From Actinokineospora enzanensis DSM 44649 (GTDB taxonomy: Bacteria; Actinomycetota; Actinomycetes; Mycobacteriales; Pseudonocardiaceae), in assembly GCF_000374445.1 (NCBI RefSeq), contig NZ_KB894403.1, positions 272,435-336,434 of the forward strand: 64,000 nt of DNA, in the 5' to 3' direction. Position numbers and translations under genes: made by a program. Below the pieces are notes generated by a model. It was not told the DNA's origin. It searched no databases and worked only from the letters and a program-made list of their open reading frames with translations. Shown here in pieces: positions 44,251-53,334 of the stretch; the stretch's first letter is position 1, and each line of letters starts with the position of its first letter.

Positions 44251-47200
44251 ATGGGGTGGAGGAACCGGTTGCGGGTGGTGGTCGCCGCGGCGGTCGTCGG
44301 CGGCACACTCGTCGCACCGGACGTCGGCGCGGTGGCACAGCCCGGGACGGGACAGCCTGTTGCGGGACAGACCGGAACGGAACTCACGTTGGTCACCGGG
44401 GACCGGCTGCGCGTGTGGTCGACCCCGGGCGGCGGCCGTGCGGTCTCGGTGCTCCCGACCCCAGGACGGGAACACATCGGGTTCCTGCGCGACGGGGACC
44501 GGGTCGTGCCCTCGGACGCGCTGCCGCTCATCGACTCGGGCAGGCTGGACCCGAGGCTGTTCGACCTCGGCCTGATCCCGCGCGACAAACCCGCCCCGGT
44601 GATCGTCACCGACCTGGGCCAGTCTCTGCGCGCCGCCGCCCCGGGCACCGGCGTGCGCGCGCTGCCGAGCGTCAACGGTGCCGCGATGACCCCTGCCGCC
44701 GGGTTCTGGGGCTGGTTCGCCGCCTCGACCGCGAAAGTGTGGCTCGACGGCGTCGCCAAGCCCACACTGGACGTGAGCGTCCCGCAGATCGGCGCGCCCG
44801 CGGTGTGGCAGAGCGGTTACACCGGCGCGGGCGTCACCGTCGGCCTGCTCGACACCGGCGTCGACGGCGATCACCCCGACCTCAAGGGCAAACTGGTCGA
44901 CCAGGCCGACTTCACCGGGACCGGCACCGCCGACCAGCTCGGCCACGGCACCCACGTCGCGGGCATCATCGCGGGCACCGGCGCCGCCTCGGGCGGCAGG
45001 TACCGCGGTGTCGCGCCGGACGCGAAACTGGTCAGCGGCAAGGTGTGCGCGGCGATGGGCTGCCCCGACTCGGCCGTGATCGCGGGTCTGGAGTGGATCG
45101 CGCCCAAGGCCAAGGTCGTCAACCTGAGCCTGGGCGGCGCCTACAGCGACGGCACCGACCCGGTCTCCCGCGCGGTCAACGACCTCACCGCCCGCTACGG
45201 CACCCTGTTCGTCGTCGCCGCGGGCAACGACCGCGCGCTCGACACACCCGACCCGTTCGCCTCCGTCACCTCCCCCGCCGCCGCGGACAGCGCGCTCGCG
45301 GTGGGCAGCGTGACCAAACAGGACACCACCAGCCCGTTCTCGCCGCGCCAGCCCCGGTTGCGGGACTACGCGGTCAAACCGGACATCGCCGCCCCCGGCA
45401 GCGACATCGTGTCCCTGCGCGTGCCAGGCACCCCGGCAGGCGACACCGCCCCGGTCGACGAGCACTACGCGGCCCTGTCCGGCACCTCCATGGCCGCCCC
45501 GCACGTCGCGGGCACCGCCGCGCTGCTGGTGCAGAAGCAGCCGACGTGGACGGTCGAGCAGCTCAAGCCCACGCTGGTGAGCACGGCCAAGCCCACCGCC
45601 GACCCGTTCGAGCAGGGCGCCGGTCGGGTCGACGCGGCCCGCGCCGCGAGCCAGCGGGTCACCGCCCTCGGCGGCGGCCTCGGGTTCGGCTACCTGCCCT
45701 GGCCGCACAACACGCGTCTGGCCAAGACCGTGACCTACCGCAACGACGGCGCCCAGCCCGTCACCCTGCGGCTGGCCACCGACTCGCCGCTGTTCACCCC
45801 GTCCGCCCCGCAGGTCGTGGTGCCCGCGCACGGCACCGCCCAGGCAGGCGTCACCCTCGACCCGACCGGCAAGTCCGGCAGGCAGAGCGGCAGGCTCACC
45901 GCCACCGCCGACGGTGTCGTGGTCCAGACCGCGCTCACCTCGGTGCTGCAGGAGCAGACCGTCGGGCTGACGGTGAACGTCAAGGGCCGCACCGGCAAGA
46001 CCGCGTCCGTGGTGGCCAAGGCTGTCAACGCCGACACCGGCGCCGCGATGGGCGTGCGGGTCGTCAACGGCGTCGGTACCGCGCGGCTGCCCGCGGGCCG
46101 CTACGACGTGGAGGCGCTGGAGGTGTCCGACACCAACGATGTCACACTCCTCGCCCGGCCCGGCGTGACCGTGGACCGCGACACCGCCGTCACCCTCGAC
46201 GCGACCGCCGGGAAACCGGTCACCACCGCCGTCGACGGCACCGCGACCACGTTCACCACCGGCGAGCTGACCCTGGCCTCGGGCACCGCGTCCGGCGACC
46301 GCGTCTCCTCGCTGGGCTGGTTCTCCCAGCCCGACCAGCACATCTACCTGGCGCCCACGGCGGGCAAGGTCACCGACCACACGTTCGCGTTCGCCTACCG
46401 GGCCACCCTGGCCGGGCCGCAGAACTCCGTCTACCACCTGGTGTTCACCCGCGTCGGGGCGATTCCCGACGGCCGGTTCACCGCCAAACCCGGCGACCTG
46501 GCCCGGGTGGACGCCCGCTACTACGCCCAGGGCGCGCCCACCCAGGCCCTGCGCGCCGACTACGCGACCGTTCCCCTGCCCGGCCTCAACAGCGGCGCGT
46601 TCTTCACCCACCAGCTGCCCATCCCCCGGGCCCGCACCGAGTACTACAGCGCGGGCCCGGACGTCCACTGGCAGCACCTGACCGGCATGTACGCGGCCGA
46701 CACCTCGGACGCGGAGACCTCGGTGTCGCTGCGTACGCACAAACCGGGACGGGAAAGCACGCACTGGTTCCGCGCGCCGGTCGGACCGGCGGTCGGCGAC
46801 CCCAGCGGCGGGTTCGGTGTGCAGCGGGTCGACGGGGTGCTCAACGTGCTGGTGGGGCCGCTCTCCGGCGGTGACCCCGACCAGTTCACGGTGCTGCCCG
46901 CGGCCGCGACCGGCAGCACCACGCTCAGCCGCGACGGCGCCGTGCTCGGCACCAGCGAGGTCCCGGGCGCGGGCTCGTTCCCGATCCCGGACACCGCGGG
47001 CGTCTACACGCTACGCACCGTCCTGGACCGGACCGTGCCGTGGTCGCTCCTCGGCACTCACGCGGACGTGTCCTGGACCTTCACCGAGGGCGGCGCGTCC
47101 GCGACCACCCCGCCGCCGCTGCTGGAGGTCCGCGCCACCGGCGACGTCGACGACCAGGGCCGGGCGCCGCGCGGGCCGTTCCCGCTGCTGTTGACCGCAC

Positions 47201-47430
47201 AGCACCAGGCGGGGGCGCCGAACGCGCGGGTCACCTCGACCCGGGTCGAGTACTCGACCGACGACGGCGCCACCTGGCTGCCCGCCGTCACGATCCACAG
47301 CGGATCCGGCGGGATTGCGGTGGTGTGCAACGGGAACAAGCCCGGGTTCACCTCGCTGCGGATCACCGCCAAGGACGCCGACGGGAACTCGGTGACCCAG
47401 ACGGTCATCCGGGCGTTGCAGGTCAAGTAG
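44251..47430 (+). CDS. Large secreted subtilisin-like serine protease (S8)
   Basis: 1059 residues. Signal peptide (residues 1-30) and a propeptide of about 150 precede the catalytic domain with Asp201 (LLDTGVDG), His232 (GHGTHVAGI) and Ser413 (GTSMAAPH). The remaining ~600 residues hold repeated beta-rich regions: a first Fn3-like part, a part with LYHLVFTR-type sequence, and a C-terminal domain ending in TVIRALQVK. This architecture matches large secreted S8 peptidases of actinomycetes. ATG at 44251 follows a GGGAGGA site. Confidence 0.93.
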   Translation: MGWRNRLRVVVAAAVVGGTLVAPDVGAVAQPGTGQPVAGQTGTELTLVTGDRLRVWSTPGGGRAVSVLPTPGREHIGFLRDGDRVVPSDALPLIDSGRLDPRLFDLGLIPRDKPAPVIVTDLGQSLRAAAPGTGVRALPSVNGAAMTPAAGFWGWFAASTAKVWLDGVAKPTLDVSVPQIGAPAVWQSGYTGAGVTVGLLDTGVDGDHPDLKGKLVDQADFTGTGTADQLGHGTHVAGIIAGTGAASGGRYRGVAPDAKLVSGKVCAAMGCPDSAVIAGLEWIAPKAKVVNLSLGGAYSDGTDPVSRAVNDLTARYGTLFVVAAGNDRALDTPDPFASVTSPAAADSALAVGSVTKQDTTSPFSPRQPRLRDYAVKPDIAAPGSDIVSLRVPGTPAGDTAPVDEHYAALSGTSMAAPHVAGTAALLVQKQPTWTVEQLKPTLVSTAKPTADPFEQGAGRVDAARAASQRVTALGGGLGFGYLPWPHNTRLAKTVTYRNDGAQPVTLRLATDSPLFTPSAPQVVVPAHGTAQAGVTLDPTGKSGRQSGRLTATADGVVVQTALTSVLQEQTVGLTVNVKGRTGKTASVVAKAVNADTGAAMGVRVVNGVGTARLPAGRYDVEALEVSDTNDVTLLARPGVTVDRDTAVTLDATAGKPVTTAVDGTATTFTTGELTLASGTASGDRVSSLGWFSQPDQHIYLAPTAGKVTDHTFAFAYRATLAGPQNSVYHLVFTRVGAIPDGRFTAKPGDLARVDARYYAQGAPTQALRADYATVPLPGLNSGAFFTHQLPIPRARTEYYSAGPDVHWQHLTGMYAADTSDAETSVSLRTHKPGRESTHWFRAPVGPAVGDPSGGFGVQRVDGVLNVLVGPLSGGDPDQFTVLPAAATGSTTLSRDGAVLGTSEVPGAGSFPIPDTAGVYTLRTVLDRTVPWSLLGTHADVSWTFTEGGASATTPPPLLEVRATGDVDDQGRAPRGPFPLLLTAQHQAGAPNARVTSTRVEYSTDDGATWLPAVTIHSGSGGIAVVCNGNKPGFTSLRITAKDADGNSVTQTVIRALQVK

Positions 47431-47440
47431 GTTGGTTCCG

Positions 47441-47479
47441 CGGTTGTCGCACCACCTCGCCGAGGTGGTGCGACAACCG
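47441..47479 (+). terminator. Strong hairpin terminator
   Basis: A perfect 39-base palindrome with a 19-bp arm on each side of one central C, beginning 11 bases after the protease stop. Confidence 0.85.
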
Positions 47480-47499
47480 TCGGGGGCTCCGGATCAGGG

Positions 47500-47742
47500 T
47501 CGTGGTTCCACACTGTCCCGGGACAAGGGCCGTGTTCCACCTGGTTCCACAATGAAGGCCGCGTTCCGCTGAGGTCGCGTCCCAGCTGGTTCCGCTGCCT
47601 GACCCGCGTTCCATCCTGTTCCACAACGGATACCGTGTTCCAGGGAGTCGGTGTTTCATCCGGTTCTGCAACAAGGGCCGGATGTTCCGGGAAGGTTCTG
47701 TCCCGAGACTGCTTTGTCCCGAGACTGCTTTGTCCCGGGACA
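47500..47742. repeat. Degenerate tandem repeats bounded by TGTCCCGGGACA palindromes
   Basis: The non-coding gap between the protease and 47751 holds repeats of variable length with units like CTGGTTCCACAA and GCGTTCC. Identical palindromes TGTCCCGGGACA occur at 47514-47525 and 47731-47742. Two exact 16-bp units TGTCCCGAGACTGCTT are at 47699-47714 and 47715-47730, directly before the second palindrome. Confidence 0.7.
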
Positions 47743-47750
47743 GGCTCCGG

Positions 47751-48302
47751 TCAGCCCGAGAACACCGGCCAGGCCGCGCCCAGCAGTGAGGCCAGGAAGC
47801 CCGCCGCCATCAGCAGGGCCAGCCGGGTCCGGAAGCGGGTCCAGCGCTCGTGCCAGTCACCGGGGAAGCTCAGGCTCGCCGTGGTCATCAGCGCCCGACC
47901 CAGGCCGAACCCTATCCCCGCCCATACCGCGCCCGTCCATGGCGCGGTCAGCAGCACCGACATCGCCGCCACGTAGGGCAGACCGCTGGGCAGGTAGGTG
48001 CGCACCCCGGTGCCCATCTCCACACCGAACTGGAACGGACCCAGCAGCCGCCCGAGACGGAACACGCTCTCCGGGACCAGCCGCCGGTTCTCCGGCAGCG
48101 TGAACCGGAGCACGCCCGTCTCCTTGAGCGCCACCGTCACCAGCGTGAGCGCGACGACCGCCCAGCGGGCCGGTTCCGGGATCGGGGCGCGCAACAGCGA
48201 ACCCACCACGAGCAGGACGGCGGCGGTGATCGTGCCACCGACGAGAAGACCGGCGCGGAACGCCAGCGCGGGGGAACCTCGCCAGACCGGCGAGCTCAGC
48301 AC
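47751..48302 (-). CDS. Polytopic membrane protein of the redox-like cluster
   Basis: 183 residues with about five hydrophobic helices (for example LLVGGTITAAVLLVVGSLL and LALLMAAGFLASLLG) and no Cys. The start is ATG at 48302; no clear ribosome site is seen. It follows the tiny membrane gene at 48321 in the same five-gene minus-strand cluster. No family is recognised. Confidence 0.65.
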   Translation of the reverse strand: MLSSPVWRGSPALAFRAGLLVGGTITAAVLLVVGSLLRAPIPEPARWAVVALTLVTVALKETGVLRFTLPENRRLVPESVFRLGRLLGPFQFGVEMGTGVRTYLPSGLPYVAAMSVLLTAPWTGAVWAGIGFGLGRALMTTASLSFPGDWHERWTRFRTRLALLMAAGFLASLLGAAWPVFSG

Positions 48303-48320
48303 ATCGGCCGAGTTCCGGCT

Positions 48321-48443
48321 TCAAGTGGAGCCGGAGGTGGCGAACCCCGCGGTGGCGCCCAGGAACAGCCACGGCACGAACGCCGCGCCGCCCAGGGCCG
48401 CCGTCGCGAGCAGGCTCGCCAGTACGAGCGGGTGCCAGAACAT
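48321..48443 (-). CDS. 40-residue membrane protein
   Basis: A single hydrophobic protein starting MFWHPLVLASLLATAAL. Its ATG at 48443 shares its A with the stop of the Cys-rich protein gene (TGATG). It ends 18 bp before the next gene. One to two helices and Trp near each end suit a small membrane subunit. Confidence 0.5.
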   Translation of the reverse strand: MFWHPLVLASLLATAALGGAAFVPWLFLGATAGFATSGST

Positions 48444-48997
48444 CAGACGCGGGCCCGACAGATCGTCAGGTAGGTGTAGCCGTTGTTGCCGCCGCCCCAG
48501 TAGGTGCTGAACCCGTCGGAGCAGCGGTAGACCTTGCCGTCCGGGGTGGTCCACCGCCACGAGTTCTTCGTCGAGGTGGTGCCGCACGCGGTGGCGATCG
48601 GCTGGTGGTCCACCTGGACGTCGCCCTCGACGTAGGTGCCGTACTTGTGCCAGCCCGCCTCGCAGAAGTCGCTGCCGCGCCAGGCGCCGCCGATGCAGGT
48701 GGCGTAGGCGTTGACGAACTCGCCGCTGGTGTCGGGCTCCTCGGGGTAGCCGATGGGGTAGGCGTCGTGGCAGTCGGTGCGGTCCCAGCCGGTGAGCGCG
48801 TTGGGGCCGGTCTCGGCGCGGGCGCGGCGCGGGAAGGCGAGCACCGTGGAGCCGAGCGTCACCGCGCCGAGCGCGATGGCCTTGAGCACGGTCCGGCGGC
48901 GCCCCGTCGAGCCCAGACCGGTCAGGGCCTGGGTCCGTTCGACCGTGCCCCCGGCCGGGCTTTCGTGGTCAGGAATCCGATCCAACGCGAGAGCCAC
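48443..48997 (-). CDS. Tat-exported Cys- and Trp-rich protein
   Basis: 184 residues. RRRTVLKAIALGAVTLGSTV after about 30 residues fits a twin-arginine leader (RRxxLK), cleaved near RARA. The mature domain of ~120 residues has six Cys and six Trp, including GGAWRGSDFC, SWRWTTPDGKVYRC and TYWGGGN. Pairing with a membrane thioredoxin-like protein recalls MauA (the TTQ-bearing light chain of methylamine dehydrogenase) and MauD. Sequence resemblance to MauA is weak, so this is inference. GTG at 48997. Confidence 0.6.
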   Translation of the reverse strand: MALALDRIPDHESPAGGTVERTQALTGLGSTGRRRTVLKAIALGAVTLGSTVLAFPRRARAETGPNALTGWDRTDCHDAYPIGYPEEPDTSGEFVNAYATCIGGAWRGSDFCEAGWHKYGTYVEGDVQVDHQPIATACGTTSTKNSWRWTTPDGKVYRCSDGFSTYWGGGNNGYTYLTICRARV

Positions 48998-49439
48998 CGC
49001 GCACCCCCCATTCCGCCAACGCCTCGTCCACCTGTTCCTCCCGCACCGGCAGCAGCAGCCGGGTCACCCGGCCGTCCGCGCCGACCAGCATCAACACCGG
49101 CGGCGACAGGTGTGAGACCACCCGCCACGCCTCGCGGTCGCTGACCACGTCCAACCCGCTCTCCCACACCTCGGGCGACTCGTGCGTCAACACCACCGCC
49201 TCCTTCGCGCGCCTGGCCACCGCGACGCACAGCGGGCAGCCGGAGTCGCCCGCGAGCACCACGCGTCCGGCGAACCGGGCGCCGAGAAGGAGATCGGGGG
49301 CGGCCGCGCTGAACCCGCCGGAGTCGCGGGCCAGCTGGGCGCGCAGCATCCGCACCTCGCGCAGCACCGCCGCCAGCCCCAGGAACAGCAGGATGATCGC
49401 CGCCCAGGTGATGACCAGGAACGCGGTCGACGGGCTCAC
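48969..49439 (-). CDS. Membrane-anchored thioredoxin-like protein (CPLC, MauD-like)
   Basis: 156 residues. One N-terminal helix (FLVITWAAIILLFLGLAAV), then a thioredoxin-like domain with active-site Cys68-Pro-Leu-Cys71 in AGDSGCPLC and a cis-Pro-like SHLSPPVLMLVG. The topology places the active site outside. MauD-type proteins form or shuffle disulfides in exported partners. It overlaps the Cys-rich protein gene by 29 bases and follows the 49436 gene by GTGA. Confidence 0.75.
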   Translation of the reverse strand: MSPSTAFLVITWAAIILLFLGLAAVLREVRMLRAQLARDSGGFSAAAPDLLLGARFAGRVVLAGDSGCPLCVAVARRAKEAVVLTHESPEVWESGLDVVSDREAWRVVSHLSPPVLMLVGADGRVTRLLLPVREEQVDEALAEWGVRGGSRVGSDS

Positions 49440-50140
49440 CCGGCGCTCCAGGCGACGTCGATGCCGTCGAGCCAGTCGAACCGCTCCTGCTCGCCACGCT
49501 CGGCGGTGTCGGCGAACTGGATCTCGGCGACCCCGGCGGCACAGCCGAGCACGAAGGTGTGCGCGGACAACCGGTTCGACTCCGGCAGCGCGATCTTCCA
49601 CACCTCGCCGTGCGTGGTGCGGGCGCCCGCGTGGGCCGGGATGTGGTTGCGGGCCTGACGCGGACCGGGGATGGAGATCGAGCCGAAGTGCCGCACGGTC
49701 ACGATCAGGTGCTCGCTCATGGTGTCCAGCAGCGTCGCGCCGCGCGGGACGGCGGTCATGCCCTCGACCCGGTCGGTGACGCGCAACGACGAGAACAGGG
49801 CGACCACACGCTCGCGTTTCGGCGCGGGACCGGCGTAGACGGTCATGAGCTCGTGGTACTCGCCGATGAGGGTGGCGATCGAGGACTGCCCGTCGTGCGC
49901 CTCGGCGACCACCACCTCCCGGCCGTGCACCGTGAACCGGTCCCGGGCCGCCGCCGGGGCGACGTGCGTGCAGGCGAAGTCGTGGTAGCCGCGCGAGCCG
50001 ATCTGGAACCCGGTGCCGTGCGAGCCGCCCGCGAACCGGACGGCCGCCGCGACGCCGGAAACCGGTGCGTCGCCGGGGAGGGTGAGCGCGACCCGGGCCC
50101 CACTGGGCGCCACGAGGTCCAACCGTTGTGCCGTGGTCAC
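49436..50140 (-). CDS. Hypothetical protein, first gene of the redox-like cluster
   Basis: 234 residues, no signal peptide or membrane helix, beta-rich. Features seen are GARVALTLPGDAPVSG, GGSHGTGFQIGSRGYHDFACTHV and HTFVLGCAAGVAEIQF. GTG at 50140 is preferred for its CAGGGCGC site, though weak. It heads the operon whose other products are the CPLC protein, the Cys-rich protein and two membrane proteins. No family recognised. Confidence 0.6.
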   Translation of the reverse strand: MTTAQRLDLVAPSGARVALTLPGDAPVSGVAAAVRFAGGSHGTGFQIGSRGYHDFACTHVAPAAARDRFTVHGREVVVAEAHDGQSSIATLIGEYHELMTVYAGPAPKRERVVALFSSLRVTDRVEGMTAVPRGATLLDTMSEHLIVTVRHFGSISIPGPRQARNHIPAHAGARTTHGEVWKIALPESNRLSAHTFVLGCAAGVAEIQFADTAERGEQERFDWLDGIDVAWSAG

Positions 50141-50174
50141 GCGCCCTGACGCTAGAGCACACCGGGGAATGTGA

Positions 50175-51785
50175 TCAACCTCCGTCGGGGTTCCGGAGTC
50201 TCCGGGTGTTGTCGGGAAGCCGTTCGGTGACGCCGTCACGGTCCAATATGTCCAATACGGCCAACGCGACCTGACGGCTGGTGTCGAGTGCCTGCCGGGC
50301 TTGGCTCGTGGTGAAGGGCTGCGGGATTCCGTGCAGCAGCGGGATCGCACGGGCGGGTGCGTCCGGGAGGAGTACGATGCCTTCGGCCACCTTGCGCAAC
50401 CGTCCCACCCGGACGGCGGCCGCGAGTTCCCGTTTTCCCAGACCGAGTTCTCGCAATCTCTCCGCGGTGGGAGCGTGAAACGGGTTCATGTCCAGGTCTT
50501 TCGCGAGGGCGTCGACCGACGTGGTGACGGATGTGGGGAGTTCTCGGATTTTCCCAGTTTTGGTCGCGGAAATCAGTGGAGGGACCAGAGCGGGGTCGGG
50601 GAGGCGCAGGGCGCGTCGGATCGTCTCGGTGGGCGGGGCTGTTCCGAGGGGGTTTCGGGTTTCGTTTTGTGCCAACAGTTCCGCTGTTCGAGCGACGAGC
50701 CCACGCCAGGTGTCGGGGTCCGTGTGCCAGCCGTTGACGATGTGGTTCTCGTTGCGTCCCAGGGCTTTGCGTTGGGCGGTGGTGTGAAAGGGGGCGCGGT
50801 CGAGACGGTCGAGGTCGGTGATGGTGGCGCCCTGGATGTGGTGGTCGCCGGGGTCTCTGAGCAGGACCCGGTCACCGACGCGCAACGGGAGGGGACGGGC
50901 GAGGACCAGCCGGGCGTTCGTCCCGAGTGGATGGACGCGGACCGGGACGGCGGCGGCGCCGATGTGCAGGACGGCCTGGCGGTGCCGGGGCCGGGTGTCG
51001 ATGTCCACCACGGTCGCCTGGTGGGCGGCGCCGGGGGTGGTGAGGGCGTCGCCTCGGTTGACGCGGTCGCGGGGGAGGTTGCGGAGGTTGACGGCCACTC
51101 GGGCGGTGGCGGTGACCTCGGTGCGGGGGTGGCCGAGGGTGTGCAGGCCACGGACGCGCACGGGGGTCCCGTCGAGATCGAGGTCGTCGCCGACGCGGAG
51201 GGTGCCTGCCTGAAGGGTGCCGGTGACGACGGTTCCGGCGCCTTGCACGGTGAACGAGCGGTCGATCCAGAGGCGGACGTCACTCTCGGTGTCCGGTCGC
51301 GGCAGGGCGTTGACCATGCGGGCGATGGCTTGCCTGACCTGGTCGATGTCGTCGGCGATGACGGTGGGGATCCGGCCCAGGGTCGTTTCGGCGATCCTGT
51401 CCTGGGCGGCTTTCGTGATCGGCGCGGGGTCGGCGAGGTCGGCTCTGGTAACGACCAGCAGGCCGTGTCGGACGCCGAGGGCGTCGAGGGCCAGGAGGTG
51501 CTCCTCGGCCTGCGCCATCCAGGGGGCGTCGGCGGCCACGACGAAGATCACCGCCGGGACGGGGCCGACGCCCGCGAGCATCGTGGGGACGAACCGCTCG
51601 TGCCCCGGCACATCCACGAACGCGACCTGGCCCGCACCGGGCAGATCCGTCCAGGCGAACCCGAGCTCGATCGTCACCCCCCGCGCCTTCTCCACCGCGA
51701 GACGATCCGGATCCATCCCCGTCAACCGCCACACCAACGTCGACTTCCCATGATCGACATGCCCCGCCGTGGCGACCACCCGCAT
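50175..51785 (-). CDS. selB: Selenocysteine-specific elongation factor SelB
   Basis: 536 residues. G1 GHVDHGKS (8-15), G3 DVPGHE (58-63) and the translational GTPase core are followed by EF-Tu-like barrel domains and a C-terminal winged-helix region that binds the SECIS element of selenoprotein mRNA. ATG at 51785 has a GGGAGGGGG site; an upstream ATG adds an unlikely extension. It delivers Sec-tRNA to UGA codons. It is downstream of selA on the same strand with a gap of 144 bp. Confidence 0.93.
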   Translation of the reverse strand: MRVVATAGHVDHGKSTLVWRLTGMDPDRLAVEKARGVTIELGFAWTDLPGAGQVAFVDVPGHERFVPTMLAGVGPVPAVIFVVAADAPWMAQAEEHLLALDALGVRHGLLVVTRADLADPAPITKAAQDRIAETTLGRIPTVIADDIDQVRQAIARMVNALPRPDTESDVRLWIDRSFTVQGAGTVVTGTLQAGTLRVGDDLDLDGTPVRVRGLHTLGHPRTEVTATARVAVNLRNLPRDRVNRGDALTTPGAAHQATVVDIDTRPRHRQAVLHIGAAAVPVRVHPLGTNARLVLARPLPLRVGDRVLLRDPGDHHIQGATITDLDRLDRAPFHTTAQRKALGRNENHIVNGWHTDPDTWRGLVARTAELLAQNETRNPLGTAPPTETIRRALRLPDPALVPPLISATKTGKIRELPTSVTTSVDALAKDLDMNPFHAPTAERLRELGLGKRELAAAVRVGRLRKVAEGIVLLPDAPARAIPLLHGIPQPFTTSQARQALDTSRQVALAVLDILDRDGVTERLPDNTRRLRNPDGG

Positions 51786-51929
51786 CGCCGCCCCCTCCCC
51801 CGTGTGCACGCCCCGAACCCTGCCACCCCGGCCCACCGCGCCGCCGACCCGGATCCGCGTCGAACCGGAGCCGGTTGTCGCGCGCACCAAGGCCATCTGC
51901 CCAACCACCCGATCGGCTGGTGGGATGGA

Positions 51930-53201
51930 TCATGTGCAGTGCAGTACCGCTTCCATCAGGAGCGGGTGCTCGGCGGCGGCGACGGTGCGCAGGTCGAGTA
52001 GGCAGCGGCCGTGTTCCAGGCGGCCGACGACCGGGGTCGGGGCCGTTCGGAGGCGGGCGGCGTAATGGGCGGGGAGGCTGATCGCGGCGCTGGGGAGGGT
52101 GGTGTCGGGGGCACCGCCGCCGCCGATGACGGCTGTGGTGGGGGTGGCGTGGGCGTCGACGCCTGCGGCGATCAGGTTCCGGACGAGGGTGTGGGCCTGG
52201 GCGAGGAGGGTGGCCGGGTCGGCTTCCAGGAAGACGGTCACCGGCGGTGGGGGGCCGGTGAGGGTGGCTTCGAGGGCGGCGAGGGTGAGTTTGTCGACGC
52301 GGACGGCGCGGGCGGCGGGGTGGCGGCGGAGGTGTTCGATCATGGTGGCGTCGCCGAGGAGGAGGCCCGCCTGGGGGCCGCCGAGGAGTTTGTCGGCGCT
52401 GGCGGTGACCAGGGTGGCGCCCGCGCGCAGCACGGTGGCGGCGTCGGGTTCGTCGGGGAGCAGCGGGTGGGGGCGTAGCAGGCCGGAGCCGATGTCCACC
52501 ACGAGTGGCACACCCAGGTCGGTGAGGGCGGCGACGTCGGGCGTGGCGGTGAAGCCGGTGATGTGGAAGTTCGACGGGTGCACCTTCAGCACGAACCCGG
52601 TGTCCGGCCCGACCGCGTCCACATAGTCCGCGACGCTGGTGCGGTTCGTGGTGCCGACCTCGCGGAGCCGGGCGCCGGTGGAGGTCAGCAGGTCGGGGAT
52701 GCGGAAGCCGTCGCCGATCTCGACCAGTTCGCCGCGGCTGATCACGATCTCCCGGCCCGCGGCGAGGGCGAGCGCGCACAGCAGGAGCGCGGCGGCGTTG
52801 TTGTTCACCACGTGCACGTCGCCCGCGTCCGGGACGGCCGCGCGCAGGGCGTCCACTGTGGTCTGGCCGCGGCGACGGCGGGTGCCGGTGGCCAGGTCGA
52901 ACTCGACGTCGGTGGTGCCCGCGGCCTGCTGGATGGCGGACTTCGCCGCGCCCGAGAGGGGTGCCCGGCCGAGATTGGTGTGGACGAGCACGCCGGTCGC
53001 GTTGATCACCGAGCGGCGGGTGGCGAGCCGGGCCAGGACGGCGTCGTGGATGTCCTGTGGTGACCGGGTTCCGGAGCGGACTTCCTGCTGGGCGGCGCGG
53101 ACGGCGGTCTTCACCGCGTCGCGGCCGTGTGCGGTGATCTCGGCGGCGAGTCCGGACAGGACTGTGTCGGTGTGCGGAACCGACCGGCGTGGGTCGGTCA
53201 T
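51930..53201 (-). CDS. selA: L-seryl-tRNA(Sec) selenium transferase SelA
   Basis: 423 residues. NATGVLVHTNLGRAPLS, VNNNAAALLLCALAL, and the PLP-lysine region TASADKLLGGPQAG are conserved SelA features. It converts Ser-tRNA(Sec) to Sec-tRNA(Sec) with selenophosphate. Its start is six bases from the tRNA-Sec gene, giving the compact selC-selA-selB minus-strand order. Confidence 0.95.
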   Translation of the reverse strand: MTDPRRSVPHTDTVLSGLAAEITAHGRDAVKTAVRAAQQEVRSGTRSPQDIHDAVLARLATRRSVINATGVLVHTNLGRAPLSGAAKSAIQQAAGTTDVEFDLATGTRRRRGQTTVDALRAAVPDAGDVHVVNNNAAALLLCALALAAGREIVISRGELVEIGDGFRIPDLLTSTGARLREVGTTNRTSVADYVDAVGPDTGFVLKVHPSNFHITGFTATPDVAALTDLGVPLVVDIGSGLLRPHPLLPDEPDAATVLRAGATLVTASADKLLGGPQAGLLLGDATMIEHLRRHPAARAVRVDKLTLAALEATLTGPPPPVTVFLEADPATLLAQAHTLVRNLIAAGVDAHATPTTAVIGGGGAPDTTLPSAAISLPAHYAARLRTAPTPVVGRLEHGRCLLDLRTVAAAEHPLLMEAVLHCT

Positions 53202-53207
53202 CGCAGA

Positions 53208-53299
53208 CGGAGGCGGACGGGAATCGAACCCGCCAGCGGCAGCACCTGCCGCTCGACGGTGTTGAAGACCGGGCCGGCCACCAGGCCGGAGACGCCTCC
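53208..53299 (-). tRNA. selC: tRNA-Sec (anticodon TCA, UGA codons)
   Basis: 92 bases on the minus strand, 5' at 53299. Acceptor arms GGAGGCG (plus bases 53293-53299) and the matching 53209-53215 pair perfectly, with discriminator at 53208. The long D arm (CCGGCC/GGCCGG), anticodon loop with TCA at plus 53263-53265, a 7-bp variable arm (GCGGCAG/CTGCCGC) and a T loop TTCGATT are all typical of bacterial tRNA-Sec. CCA is not encoded. Confidence 0.95.
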
Positions 53300-53334
53300 T
53301 CGCGACACCGCGTGATCATGCCACACTCGTCCGG

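Noticed and set aside
44139-46874. A 911-residue open frame on the plus strand overlapping the subtilase
   Set aside because: Its translation is Arg/Gly/His-rich low-complexity, an out-of-frame shadow of the protease, whose catalytic motifs are in the other frame.
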